Part shown: positions 1 to 9,027 of the stretch, piece after piece
Layout of the letters: each line of letters opens with the position of its first letter
How positions within the stretch are numbered: the stretch's first letter is position 1
Assembly (NCBI GenBank): GCA_018823285.1
Contig: JAHJIQ010000006.1
Span: 1 to 64,000 of the forward strand
DNA: 64,000 bases
DNA from: Pseudomonadota bacterium
GTDB lineage: Bacteria; Desulfobacterota; Desulfobulbia; Desulfobulbales; JAGXFP01
Direction: 5' to 3'
The notes under the pieces: model-generated
Told to the model about the DNA's origin: nothing
What the model saw: the letters and a program-made list of their open reading frames with translations, nothing else
The model's database searches: none
Program-made: the position numbers and the translations under genes

Positions 1-150
1 GATATTGGTCGCGTGATCGGCTATTCTTTCCAGATGCCGACCGGCGGTGACCGCCTGCAGGACAAAGTTGATGTGGTCCGGATGCTCCGCAAGGACCTCG
101 GTCGCCTTTCCGTACATCTGCCGGGTGTATTCGTCAACCAGATCATCCAT
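1..150 (-). pseudogene. phoU: PhoU family protein, 5'-truncated and cut by window edge
   Basis: The minus strand encodes 50 residues from an ATG at 150 that match the second half of PhoU, the regulator of the Pst transporter and PhoR signalling, including the helix signature ERIADHATNI. A complete PhoU has about 140 more residues before this point. Here the frame is closed by a TGA at 168-166, and none of the three minus frames between 151 and 598 reads as PhoU. The place where the missing half should lie holds a repeat (217-420). Gene order (pstS-C-A-B-phoU) fits. I infer a broken gene. A short independent protein starting at 150 is possible but unlikely. The 3' end lies outside the window. 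Confidence 0.7.
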
Positions 151-216
151 TTTTCTGGATTCGGATCATGCCCGGATTAAATAAATCACAACTTTCCGAG
201 TTTGGCCAATCTCCCG

Positions 217-420
217 ATAAAGCTTAAGTTGAGCAGCTTGCCTGCTCGTACCGATTAGTTAAGTTAAGCAGCGTGCCTGCTTATACGAAACTTATGCCCT
301 TGGGCGAAAGCGAATTTGTGAGACATCGAGACTTATGCCCCTGGGCGAAAGCGAGTCTGCGAGACATCGAGACTTACACTCAAGGGGGTACTGAAGTGAA
401 TACCCGAAGGGTGAAAAAAT
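217..420. repeat. Dispersed repeat, locus 1 (with internal tandem units)
   Basis: This is most of the 448-base gap between pstB and the phoU remnant, and nothing in it is coding. It starts with ATAAAGCTTAAGTTGAGCAG, identical over 20 bases to 15351-15370. The unit AAGTTRAGCAGC..GCCTGCT occurs at 226 and again at 261. A 40-base unit containing GGGCGAAAGCG and GAGACATCGAG occurs at 291-330 and 332-371, a period of 41. It ends with CCCGAAGGGTGAAAA, shared with locus 3 at 18414. I do not recognise the element family. Confidence 0.75.
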
Positions 421-598
421 CAGTCATTCTGGCTTCTGGCTTCTGAATTCTCATCTTGGAATATCACTACGACTCTGAACCATTTTATAACAGCAAATCA
501 ACACTCCCCCCACCCGGAAAGTCTTTCCGCAACCCTCCTTTCGCTCCCAATATGCTGTCTTAAACAGATAGGCAAACTTTAGGCGAAGATCCGGTTTC

Positions 599-1387
599 TT
601 ACCCGAATCGGCCGGTGATATAGTCTTCCGTCTCTTCTTTTTCCGGGTTCGTGAACAGTTTCTTGGTAGGTCCGTATTCTACCAGCTCGCCAAGGTACAT
701 ATAAGCAGTCAGATCAGAAATTCGTGCTGCCTGCTGCATATTATGGGTCACAATGATGATCGTGAATTCTCCCCGCAGCTCCGATATCAGTTCTTCAATT
801 CGTGAGGTTGAGAGGGGGTCGAGAGCTGAGCAGGGCTCATCCATCAGAATGATCTCCGGATTTACCGCGATGGCCCGGGCTATGCACAACCGCTGCATCT
901 GACCGCCCGACAGCCCCATGGCAGAAACATGCAGTCTGTCCTTCACCTCTTCCCAGAGAGCGGCCCGCTTCAGGCTTCTCTCCACGGTGTCGTCGAGGAT
1001 AAATTTGCTGGACACCCCGGCAATCCGAAGACCGTAAATAACATTTTCATAAATGGATTTGGGGAACGGGTTCCACTTCTGGAATACCATTCCGACCTTA
1101 CGGCGAAGCTCTATTACATCATAAGTCGGATCATTGACGTTTTCTCCGTCAATATGGATCTTCCCTTCAATACGGATCGTATCAACCAGATCATTCATCC
1201 GGTTAATGCAGCGGATAAATGTAGATTTCCCACATCCTGACGGCCCGATTAAAGCTGTAACCTGTGATTTCGGAATATCAAAAGTAACATTTTTCAATGC
1301 CCGGGTGTCGCCGTAGTGCAGGCTGAGATTTTCAACCGCAACCTGAGGGTCTTTCACCTGGATAATCGCTTCGTTTGTTTGACCCAT
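599..1387 (-). CDS. pstB: Phosphate ABC transporter ATP-binding protein PstB
   Basis: This is the ATPase of the high-affinity phosphate importer, on the cytoplasmic face of the PstCA channel. The Walker A motif GPSGCGKST, the signature LSGGQMQR and the Walker B segment [12 protein letters not shown] are all intact, as is the switch histidine in [12 protein letters not shown] chose the ATG at 1387 (262 aa), preceded by GAGGGCAGG; an in-frame TTG four codons upstream is the alternative. It follows pstA after 15 bases and is the last intact gene of the operon. The length is typical for PstB. Control by phosphate limitation is expected from the family, but I saw no clear Pho box. Confidence 0.96.
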   Translation of the reverse strand: MGQTNEAIIQVKDPQVAVENLSLHYGDTRALKNVTFDIPKSQVTALIGPSGCGKSTFIRCINRMNDLVDTIRIEGKIHIDGENVNDPTYDVIELRRKVGMVFQKWNPFPKSIYENVIYGLRIAGVSSKFILDDTVERSLKRAALWEEVKDRLHVSAMGLSGGQMQRLCIARAIAVNPEIILMDEPCSALDPLSTSRIEELISELRGEFTIIIVTHNMQQAARISDLTAYMYLGELVEYGPTKKLFTNPEKEETEDYITGRFG

Positions 1388-1402
1388 ACCTGCCCTCAAA
1401 AT

Positions 1403-3001
1403 TTATACATCTACCACCGAATAGCGAGCGCGCATCTTATTGCGAAGATAGATCGCCAGGCTCGTCATAAGGACTACGATCAAGATCAATAATAATGTTG
1501 TTACATAAACCATCGGTTTCGCGGCTTCGACGTTGGGTGACTGGAAGCCGATATCATAAATATGGAAACCAAGATGCATGAATTTCCGGTCCAGATGAAG
1601 AAACGGGAAATGACTGTCGAGCGGGAGTGCCGGAGCAAGCTTCACCACACCGGTGATCATCAGCGGAGCAACTTCGCCGGCCGCTCTCGCCATCGCCAGA
1701 ATAAAACCTGTCAGGATGCCGGGTGATGCCATCGGGAGAAGGAGCATGGTCAATGTTTGAAACTTGGTCGCCGCCAAGGCCTGAGAGCCTTCACGGATTC
1801 CGGGCGGGATCGCGCCCAGGGCCTCTTCCGTTGCCACAATCACAACCGGCACGGTAAGCAGCCCCAAAGTCAGACTGGCCCAGAAAATACCGCCCGTACC
1901 AAAAGTCGGAATCGGGAGTCGCTCCGGGAAGAAAAAGAGATCGATCTGACTGCCGATACCGTAGACGAAGAACCCGAGGCCGAAGATTCCGTATACGATC
2001 GAGGGGATGCCGGCAAGATTGTTTACCGCAATGCGAACCGTTCTTACAAAAAACCCATCTCGAGCATATTCACGCAGATAGATTCCTCCGACCACACCAA
2101 GAGGGAACGAGAAAATACTCATTAAAAAAATGAGCATGATCGTGCCGAAAATTGCCGGGAAAAGACCTCCTTCGGTATTTGATTCCCTTGGTTCATCGAA
2201 AAAAAGCTCCCGGAGTCTTTGTCCATAATATAAAAGCTTTTCCAGAGCGGTCATCTTGTTTGGCTGATAAAACCGGACGATATCGTTGATCGAAATCTCT
2301 TTTTCCCGACCGCCGGCATCTGTAAATACCGCCTTATATGAGCTGAGCTCCGCCTGCTTTTCGTTTAAGGTCTCGACAATATCCGTAAAATTGTCCTTGA
2401 GATATTCCACCTCGAGTTTCAATTCCTGCGCCCGTTCGCTTTCCCCAAGACCGCTATGCTCCATTTTCTTGAGCAGAATCCCGGTCCGCTCGACTTCATA
2501 ATTGAGCTCCACTATCCGGTCATTGAGTTCGGAAACATTCTTCCGCAAGGGCGAAACCGCCTCTATGGCATCAGCAAGAATATTCCCTGATTTTTTGGCG
2601 GGCGATACCTTGAGAAGTCTCTGATCCAGAAATTTCAGATATCCGTAAAAATCCCCATATTCCTGACGTTCCAGCACGTAGACCTCCAGGGGATAGGTGA
2701 TCGGCCCCATATCCCTTTCGTCTATCCACCTGAAATCAAGCCCGTAAAGATCACGATTGCCGATCTTGAACTGGAAACGCTTCTGCTCGGAACCATGGAT
2801 GGTCTCTGTTCCGGTAATCTCACCGATAACCTTCAGGCCACTGCCCAGTCTGCACTCAACCAAATCAGCCGGCCAGAAAGCGGCTACACCTTTACCGATA
2901 ACTGCATAGAGCATTACAAACATCAGCAGGATAATCAGGGACAATGACAAGCCCGTCCCCCAGACATACGGCTCCCCCTGTCGCCAGAACTTGCTTTTCA
3001 T
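1403..3001 (-). CDS. pstA: Phosphate ABC transporter permease PstA, long form
   Basis: This is an inner-membrane permease half of the Pst phosphate importer. The C-terminal ~260 residues carry the usual transmembrane segments and the EAA loop (EEALGAIPPGIREGSQAL) that docks on PstB. The protein has 532 residues, against about 280-300 for ordinary PstA. The extra length is a single region between the first membrane helix (about 18-40) and the second (about 280-300), predicted periplasmic, with a charged helical stretch near residues 150-220 that looks coiled-coil. Long PstA forms of this kind are known in some proteobacteria. The start ATG at 3001 is 9 bases after the pstC stop. Confidence 0.93.
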   Translation of the reverse strand: MKSKFWRQGEPYVWGTGLSLSLIILLMFVMLYAVIGKGVAAFWPADLVECRLGSGLKVIGEITGTETIHGSEQKRFQFKIGNRDLYGLDFRWIDERDMGPITYPLEVYVLERQEYGDFYGYLKFLDQRLLKVSPAKKSGNILADAIEAVSPLRKNVSELNDRIVELNYEVERTGILLKKMEHSGLGESERAQELKLEVEYLKDNFTDIVETLNEKQAELSSYKAVFTDAGGREKEISINDIVRFYQPNKMTALEKLLYYGQRLRELFFDEPRESNTEGGLFPAIFGTIMLIFLMSIFSFPLGVVGGIYLREYARDGFFVRTVRIAVNNLAGIPSIVYGIFGLGFFVYGIGSQIDLFFFPERLPIPTFGTGGIFWASLTLGLLTVPVVIVATEEALGAIPPGIREGSQALAATKFQTLTMLLLPMASPGILTGFILAMARAAGEVAPLMITGVVKLAPALPLDSHFPFLHLDRKFMHLGFHIYDIGFQSPNVEAAKPMVYVTTLLLILIVVLMTSLAIYLRNKMRARYSVVDV

Positions 3002-3010
3002 TCCAACCCC

Positions 3011-5230
3011 TTAATATCTGACATACTTTTTCCGTAGCCGTTCACGAATTATTTCCGCTCCGGTATTCAAGATAAAGGTCAGAACAAAAAGAAGCGTTGC
3101 GCAAAGAAAAAGCACCCGGTAAAGGGTGCCGGCTACCGGGGCTTCAGGGATCTCTACGGCGATGTTGGCCGAGAGTGTGCGCATCCCGGTAAATATTGAC
3201 CAGTCGAGAATAGGAGTATTGCCGGTTGCCATCAGGACGATCATTGTTTCACCAACGGCCCGGCCAAAACCGATCATGATCGCGGCGAAGATACCCGGAC
3301 TGGCCGAGGGCAAAACCACCCTCCAGATCGTCTGCCACCTGCTCGCGCTCAACGCGAGGGACGCGGCGGTCAGGCTGTGCGGAATATTTGATATTGCATC
3401 TTCGGTCATCGAGAAGATGACCGGGATCACCGCAATCCCAAGACCAAAAGCAATAATGAGGCAGTTGCGCTGATCATATCTCATTCCGACATCATTATAG
3501 AGCCAGAGCTTGAAATTGCCGCCAAACAGCACGGACTCCATCATCGGCGCAACCCCTATGGAAATCGCAGTCGCCAGAATGATGATCGGCATCAGGAGTA
3601 GGAACTCATAGCCCATACACCGATTCTGAAAGTATGAGTTTTTATATAATGGCTGGAGGACGATCATGAAAACAAGATAGAGCAGGGGCACCATGACCAG
3701 GCAGATCAGAACCGCCAGGATAGATCGTTCGACAATTGGCGCGAGCCAGAGAGCAATAAGGAATCCGATGACAACGGAAGGAATGGAAGCCATGATCTCA
3801 ATAATCGGTTTGATACTTTTTTTAAAGGCCGGGGTGGTGAACTGGCTCGTATAGACCGCCCCGAAAATTGATAACGGAATGGCGAACAGCATCGCATAGA
3901 ATGTCCCCTTGATTGTTCCGAACAGGAGAGGAACAACGCTGAATTTCGGTTCGAAATCATCGTTTCCCGAAGATGACTGCCAGACATACTCCGGGTTCTG
4001 ATAACTCTCATACCAGACTTTGCCGAACAGCGCCTTCAGGTTAATTTCAGGATGCGGGTTATCAATGTTCCAAACCTTCAGCAGGTTATTTTTATCAAGG
4101 GTGATCAGTCCGTTCCCTCTACCCGCAAAACCAAAAAGAAGAGTGTTCCCTTCGAGCCGGATAAGCGCATTCTCGCTGGTCATATGGTCGAAATGAATAA
4201 TCCCCTGGTCCGAAAGGGAGACAAGAGATTTCGTTCTCCTCGACGGCGTGAGATGAATAACCGCCCCGTCATGCGACCTCAGGATATGCGTCTTGCGTAA
4301 CTTCCTGACCATTTGCTCGCCACCCGTCCAGACATGACTGAATGTCGAGAGGTTGCCATCCATGTCACCTACGGCAATGGACAGTTCACCGAAAACCATA
4401 GCCATGCTCGAGATGTCCGCGCCTGCAGATTCTACGTCCACTTCGTCTGTTTTGACCGCTTGACTGTTGTCGGCTAGGTCCCAACGGGCCAAACTCCCCT
4501 GATCAGTCCCCGCGTAGAGCACCATTCCCTGGTCATCAAGGACGAAGGTGGTGATTGCCCCCTTGATCTGTTCGTCGATCAGAAAGGTATATTCTTCAGA
4601 GGTTTCGTTATCAAACAGATCGGTAACTTTCACCAGATGATCGACCCGGATTCTCCCGTCTTTCAGAAGGGCCGCGGTGGTTAACCGCTCCTCGTCCGAC
4701 CTCCGGCTTGCTACCCGGATCGGCTCAGATTGGTAATCCCTGGGAGTGAGTTCATCCAGTACCGTAACCAAAGGTTCTATTGAACGTTTCCCTGCCCCAT
4801 CGAAGAGTGGCCGGTAATCCACCCTGACAACCGATATCGCGTGGTCTTCCCAGAGCAGCGTGTAGATTGAGTTTCGATAAAAATCAAACCCTTTGACCCT
4901 GCTTCCTTCCCGCATTGGAAAGGTGATTAAATTGCTCCCGTCCTTGATGTTATAAAATGTAAAGTCTCCGTTCTCCCCAAGAACATAGGCCACTTCCTGA
5001 TAATCACCGATCCCGATTGCGATCGGCGTCCCCGCGGAATCAGGTATTTTAAAAGCCCCAATCTCCCTTGCCTGCGCCGGCATGAAAAGCGGGAAAGCAA
5101 CTTTTACGATCAGCACAAGTATTGCGATCACGCTGGCGATGATGACCATCCCGCCGACCTTGATTACCCCGGTCGCAATCCGGTCCTTACGCCTCACCTT
5201 GCGGATGAATTGTTTATCGATTTTATACAT
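3011..5230 (-). CDS. pstC: Phosphate ABC transporter permease PstC, with large periplasmic domain
   Basis: This is the second permease half of the Pst importer, 739 residues against roughly 300-330 in ordinary PstC. One membrane helix near residues 26-50 is followed by about 380 residues rich in beta-strand patterns (repeated G-D-x-D and W-D-type turns, for example GTDQGSLARWDL and LLKVWNIDN), which suggests a WD40-like propeller in the periplasm. The permease domain begins near residue 440 and contains the EAA loop (EDAISNIPHSLTAASLALSA). The propeller and the enlarged PstA loop probably form a shared periplasmic structure, perhaps contacting PstS; that is inference. Confidence 0.92.
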   Translation of the reverse strand: MYKIDKQFIRKVRRKDRIATGVIKVGGMVIIASVIAILVLIVKVAFPLFMPAQAREIGAFKIPDSAGTPIAIGIGDYQEVAYVLGENGDFTFYNIKDGSNLITFPMREGSRVKGFDFYRNSIYTLLWEDHAISVVRVDYRPLFDGAGKRSIEPLVTVLDELTPRDYQSEPIRVASRRSDEERLTTAALLKDGRIRVDHLVKVTDLFDNETSEEYTFLIDEQIKGAITTFVLDDQGMVLYAGTDQGSLARWDLADNSQAVKTDEVDVESAGADISSMAMVFGELSIAVGDMDGNLSTFSHVWTGGEQMVRKLRKTHILRSHDGAVIHLTPSRRTKSLVSLSDQGIIHFDHMTSENALIRLEGNTLLFGFAGRGNGLITLDKNNLLKVWNIDNPHPEINLKALFGKVWYESYQNPEYVWQSSSGNDDFEPKFSVVPLLFGTIKGTFYAMLFAIPLSIFGAVYTSQFTTPAFKKSIKPIIEIMASIPSVVIGFLIALWLAPIVERSILAVLICLVMVPLLYLVFMIVLQPLYKNSYFQNRCMGYEFLLLMPIIILATAISIGVAPMMESVLFGGNFKLWLYNDVGMRYDQRNCLIIAFGLGIAVIPVIFSMTEDAISNIPHSLTAASLALSASRWQTIWRVVLPSASPGIFAAIMIGFGRAVGETMIVLMATGNTPILDWSIFTGMRTLSANIAVEIPEAPVAGTLYRVLFLCATLLFVLTFILNTGAEIIRERLRKKYVRY

Positions 5231-5333
5231 GGATGTTCAATTTCTTGATTGCCAACCCGATCAAACTTTCGGCTCATTAAAGGAAAAGCATGCCCCTTCA
5301 GCCAGGCATACAGATGTTGAAACCCTGCGCCGA

Positions 5334-6335
5334 TTAACCTTCCATCAGTTTGGCAAGTTCTTTGCTGACGGTTTCCGAAGGGAGAGGGAGGTACCCGTCT
5401 TTAACGACGATTTCCTGACCGGTTCGGGAAAGGATAAATTTCAAAAATTCCTTTTGGAGAAGGGGCAGAGGTTGATTAGGCTCCTTGGCCACATAGATAT
5501 AAAGGGTCCGGGCCAGAGGGTATTTCCCTGACAGAACGTTCTTGTAATTCGGCTCATAGACCTGGCCGCCCATTTTTTTCCCTAGAGAAATGGCTTTGAC
5601 CCCCGAGGTCCTGTATCCTATCCCTGAATATCCGATACCGGCCCTGTCCTCGGTAACGCCCATCACAACCGATGCTGAACCGGGCTGTTCTTTGACGATG
5701 TTTTTGTAGTCTCCCTTGAAGAGCGCTCTCTCCTTAAAATAACCATAGGTGCCGGATGCGGAATTCCGCCCATACAGGCTGATTGGCATACTGCCCCATT
5801 CGTCGCCCAGTCCTACCTGCCCCCAGGTTAGATAATCCCGGGCAATCCCCCCCTTATGGGTCTTGGAAAATATGGCGTCAATCTCCTGCAGACTCAGGCC
5901 TTCAATGGGATTGTCCTTGTTCACGAACACCGCAAGGGCGTCCAGGGCCACTCCGATGCGGGTCGCCTTGTAGCCGTATTTTTTTTCAAATGCGTCATCT
6001 TCTTTTCGTTTCATCGCCCGGGACATGGGACCAAGCTGGGCCGTACCGCTGATCAGGGCGGGAGGGGCCGTGGACGAACCCTTTCCTTCAATCTGGATTC
6101 GCACATTCGGGTATTCTTTACGGAAGGATTCGGCCCAGTAGGTCATGAGGTTATTCAGGGTATCAGACCCAATGCTGTCCAGATTCCCCGACACCCCGCT
6201 GACTTTTACATATTCCGGGATACCGGTATCAATTTCAATACTTGAAGCGTGGGCAGTGCTGTAAGCAATCAATAAACAAACGAAAAGATACCCTGTCCCA
6301 AATACTTTTGCGCCGAAACGGCCTCCATTTATCAT
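5334..6335 (-). CDS. pstS: Phosphate-binding protein PstS
   Basis: This is the periplasmic phosphate receptor of the Pst system, 333 residues. An N-terminal signal peptide ends near AYSTAHA|SS. The family's phosphate-contact loops are visible: GSDT near residue 57, a KGSSTAPPAL segment, and the GRNSASGTYGYF loop. It is the first gene of the pst operon, 103 bases upstream of pstC. The start ATG at 6335 is well placed before the signal sequence. I looked for a Pho box between 6336 and 6410 and found none I can defend. Confidence 0.93.
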   Translation of the reverse strand: MINGGRFGAKVFGTGYLFVCLLIAYSTAHASSIEIDTGIPEYVKVSGVSGNLDSIGSDTLNNLMTYWAESFRKEYPNVRIQIEGKGSSTAPPALISGTAQLGPMSRAMKRKEDDAFEKKYGYKATRIGVALDALAVFVNKDNPIEGLSLQEIDAIFSKTHKGGIARDYLTWGQVGLGDEWGSMPISLYGRNSASGTYGYFKERALFKGDYKNIVKEQPGSASVVMGVTEDRAGIGYSGIGYRTSGVKAISLGKKMGGQVYEPNYKNVLSGKYPLARTLYIYVAKEPNQPLPLLQKEFLKFILSRTGQEIVVKDGYLPLPSETVSKELAKLMEG

Positions 6336-6410
6336 AATCTGTCTCCAGTTTTCTCAGTTACTCGGGCACCGCTCATCAACAGCACGATCCTCTTCATTCC
6401 CGGAGTACAA

Positions 6411-6593
6411 TCACCCGCATGAGAAAGTTGCCTGAACCGTCACCGGCTTGAATTCATACACCTTGAACTGATACAACTGTCTCCACCTCTGTTCGGCACA
6501 CCAACGGCATATGCCATGGGTGGCCATGGAGATTTGTTCCTCTTTACCATCAATGACAAAATCATTATTGCAACTGACGCAGACACTTTTCAT
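6411..6593 (-). CDS. Small two-CxxC zinc-ribbon-like protein
   Basis: This 60-residue protein has CVSC near the start and CRWC about 25 residues later, a spacing that fits one zinc ribbon. The start ATG at 6593 follows a strong AGGAGG eight bases upstream; a longer frame from 6638 lacks such a site. It lies upstream of pstS on the same strand (75-base gap), so it could be co-transcribed with pst. I cannot assign a function. Proteins of this shape often bind nucleic acid or act as small adaptors, but nothing here decides it. Confidence 0.6.
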   Translation of the reverse strand: MKSVCVSCNNDFVIDGKEEQISMATHGICRWCAEQRWRQLYQFKVYEFKPVTVQATFSCG

Positions 6594-6962
6594 CTCGGGT
6601 CCTCCTTTCAAAAGAATGATCTGAATAACTTGCATCACAATTTAGGAGAGCACTGTTCATTTTCTGTTACATATTGATTAAAAATCGAACAAGAACCCTC
6701 CTTCACCCCGACACCGGAATTCCGATCCGGTTAGTCTTCTGATTCAGTTCACAAGGCGATGAATTCTGCCTGCAACACAAAGAAAATCTAACCGAATAAT
6801 AACATATTTTTAACCCATTCCTAATTATGCCTATGTATTTGTTTATACATATCTTTTTTATATTGAATTATGGGTTCGGCGCTGATTTAATAAACCAGTT
6901 TTGTGAGCGATTGCTGATCGGCTGCACTGTCGGTTTTCCAATGAAAATGATGAGGTGACGAA
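6594..6962. promoter_or_regulatory. Divergent intergenic region between pst side and GAK operon
   Basis: This AT-rich 369-base gap must hold the promoters for both the minus-strand pst side and the plus-strand GAK operon. A 7-bp inverted repeat, TATGTAT at 6832-6838 and ATACATA at 6845-6851, is followed by a T-rich stretch and a TATATT at 6859-6864 that could be a -10 box. No matching -35 at standard spacing is evident. The inverted repeat may be an operator for the GAK operon. This is weak evidence, read by eye. Confidence 0.3.
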
Positions 6963-7499
6963 ATGGGTTCCAGGGAGATGATCTTCGAAAAGTTATTAGA
7001 CCTTGAAGAGGTCGGCAAATTACTGCACAAACTTGCCGACACCATCGAAGGAAAGCCGGACATTGACATATCTTCCTACGACATTGATCTCGAAGACTTT
7101 AAAAAGATTAAAATCCAGCTTAAAAAGAGCGGCCCTCAGCTGCAGGTCAAGGTCAAGATCAAATCCAGGGAAACCCTGGTCGGTGATAACGAGGATGTCG
7201 TTGCTCCGGTGAAATACAAGACGATCAAAAAACAGATGAAAACCACCTTCAGCGCCATGAAAAGCAGTATTGAAAACAATGAAATTCCTCATCGGTACAC
7301 AGTTGAGAGATTCCTGGATCAAGCAAAAACGATGATCTCTTTTACCAATCAAGGGTACGGAGACGAATATTATGAAGAGTTTATGAAATTGTGCTGTGAA
7401 CTCAAAAATAATCATGACACCGGCAATCTTGAACTCTTTGTCACCACCTTGCATGCAATCGAATCCCGGAAAACCCTCTGCCATGACAAGTATGACTGA
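6963..7499 (+). CDS. XXXCH-domain protein of the GAK system
   Basis: This 178-residue protein is the first gene of the GAK operon. Its C-terminus ends in TLCHDKYD, with the Cys-His pair close to the end that gives the XXXCH family its name. The N-terminal 50 residues (LLDLEEVGKLLHKLADTIEG) resemble the start of amphi-Trp-type domains, with an amphipathic beta pattern (IKIQLKKSGPQLQVKVKIK) at residues ~40-62. The rest is helical and charged. No signal peptide, so it is cytoplasmic. A GAGGTG lies upstream of the ATG. Family membership rests on the C-terminal motif and on the neighbours. Molecular function is unknown; metal or thiol chemistry at CH is conceivable. Confidence 0.72.
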   Translation: MGSREMIFEKLLDLEEVGKLLHKLADTIEGKPDIDISSYDIDLEDFKKIKIQLKKSGPQLQVKVKIKSRETLVGDNEDVVAPVKYKTIKKQMKTTFSAMKSSIENNEIPHRYTVERFLDQAKTMISFTNQGYGDEYYEEFMKLCCELKNNHDTGNLELFVTTLHAIESRKTLCHDKYD

Positions 7500-7557
7500 A
7501 GGTACACCTCTGAAATCCTCATATCATTGAAAGCTGCACTGTAAACGGTGAGATTGC

Positions 7558-8715
7558 ATGAAACTGGTAAAACCAAAATCCGGTCGGGAACAGACCGACG
7601 CGATAAAACACCTTGCGGGTGAGGTTTCCGAAAAGGACACGGAGCGATTCTTCCAGGTGACTTCGACGGAACTGTCTGACCGGCAGAAGAACAATATCAC
7701 AACTCCCAAAGCAACCTATCCCCGGCAGAGAGCCATCATGGCAGTGCACTGGCACCCTGAATTCGTGCCGCTTGATCTTGTCTCCAGACGAATCTCGGCG
7801 CTCTACCCTAATATTGAGGAGCAGTTGATTATCCCAACCCAGCACAACCAGATTATGGCGTATGGTGATTACAGCGGAGTGGAGGTTGACTGTTATTCAA
7901 AAGGGTTCGAACGGAAGGTCCAACTGCTGCTTCATTTTGAGAACAAGAAAGTTGAACACGCGAGCGTACTGAAATCACTCCTCACCTACACCTTCCGGTA
8001 CCGTTCATCCCAGCTCTTTGAGTTCATCCATACCATAACATCCCCGGTTGAAGAAAGACTCGAACAGGCCGCAACGACCACCGGCGCCTCACCGGAAATC
8101 ATTTCTTTCATCCGGACCGTGGTCGGCAAGGTCGAAAAGCTTCTCAAAAAACATCAGGACGACCTTGAGCCCGCCTCATTGAAAAACAAACTTCTCCGGA
8201 ATTATGTCGATACCTACCGAAGCGAATTCGGGCACGATTTCATCAATCGGGCGCAGAATTTCCTCCAGGCCGTCAAAATGACAGTCAAGGAAAACTTCCC
8301 TCTCACGTATTTCTATCGGACATCCGAGGTCATTGAAGAGGCCCGCTCCCTCGGCGCCGGCATAGTCATCCCCCATCCGGAACAGTTCTGGCCGATCCTT
8401 CTGGCAGACTACGATGTTGACGGCTACGAAGTCTGGAACCCCCAGTCGAGCGAATACACCGATTTTCTGATTTCGGTAGTGACCAGACGCAACAAACAGC
8501 CCGGTCTGTCACACAAAAAACTTCTCATTTTCATGGGTGATGACACCCATATGGGCGAGGTGCTGAAGGACGCTTCCGAGCAGGACCCCGCCAAGGCTTC
8601 ACGGGAGATCGGTTTTCAACCCCTTTGGGAGGATCCGGAAATTCGCAAGAAACTGATTAAAGCAGACATGCAGCGACCCCGGATTATCAAGGAATACAAG
8701 GCGCGGCTTGCTTGA
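7558..8715 (+). CDS. PHP-type metal-dependent phosphoesterase-like protein in GAK operon
   Basis: This 385-residue soluble protein shows, in the right order, the metal-binding signatures of the PHP fold: H64-W-H66 (motif I), PTQH96N (motif II), H273P (motif III) and GDDTH331 (motif IV). A helical insertion of about 160 residues lies between motifs II and III (roughly 110-265), much longer than in simple PHP enzymes. PHP proteins hydrolyse phosphoesters using a metal cluster; the substrate here is unknown. It sits 58 bases after the XXXCH gene and 29 before the first amphi-Trp gene. A tie to GAK kinases (removing a phosphate they add) is inference. Confidence 0.6.
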   Translation: MKLVKPKSGREQTDAIKHLAGEVSEKDTERFFQVTSTELSDRQKNNITTPKATYPRQRAIMAVHWHPEFVPLDLVSRRISALYPNIEEQLIIPTQHNQIMAYGDYSGVEVDCYSKGFERKVQLLLHFENKKVEHASVLKSLLTYTFRYRSSQLFEFIHTITSPVEERLEQAATTTGASPEIISFIRTVVGKVEKLLKKHQDDLEPASLKNKLLRNYVDTYRSEFGHDFINRAQNFLQAVKMTVKENFPLTYFYRTSEVIEEARSLGAGIVIPHPEQFWPILLADYDVDGYEVWNPQSSEYTDFLISVVTRRNKQPGLSHKKLLIFMGDDTHMGEVLKDASEQDPAKASREIGFQPLWEDPEIRKKLIKADMQRPRIIKEYKARLA

Positions 8716-8744
8716 AATTTACTACCCAGGAAATGGAGGAAAAG

Positions 8745-9017
8745 ATGTCTGACAAACAGGATTTTATTTTCGAATCGCTCCAGGATACCCAAACCATTAA
8801 AGGATATCTCGAATCCATCCTCGAAGGTCTGGAGAAGGGGAAAATTATCCTTCGATCCAACGGTGAGGAGATCTGCCTGGAACCTGCAAATCTGGTCAAG
8901 CTCGGGATCAAAGCGAGGAAAAAAGGCACTACCCGAAAACTCACCATGAAGCTGTCGTGGAAAGAAGAAAAAGGGGTGACCATCTCCTCGATCAAGCAAC
9001 TCGATATCGTAAACTGA
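8745..9017 (+). CDS. Amphi-Trp domain protein, GAK system (copy 1)
   Basis: This 90-residue protein starts at the ATG at 8745, chosen because GGAGG sits five bases upstream (8735-8739); a longer frame from 8712 overlaps the preceding gene. Helix (IKGYLESILEGLEKG), then a strand pair (KIILRSNGEEICLEP), then the amphipathic strand TRKLTMKLSWKEEKG with its conserved Trp, define the amphi-Trp domain. It is almost exactly one domain with no tail. It is 10 bases ahead of the PhoU-kinase fusion. Such small proteins accompany GAK kinases and may be their substrates or scaffolds; that role is not established. Confidence 0.75.
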   Translation: MSDKQDFIFESLQDTQTIKGYLESILEGLEKGKIILRSNGEEICLEPANLVKLGIKARKKGTTRKLTMKLSWKEEKGVTISSIKQLDIVN

Positions 9018-9027
9018 GCCCCCCTCC

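Noticed and set aside
6594..6962. Pho box upstream of pstS or the GAK operon
   Set aside because: No pair of direct repeats close to the known consensus was found by eye.
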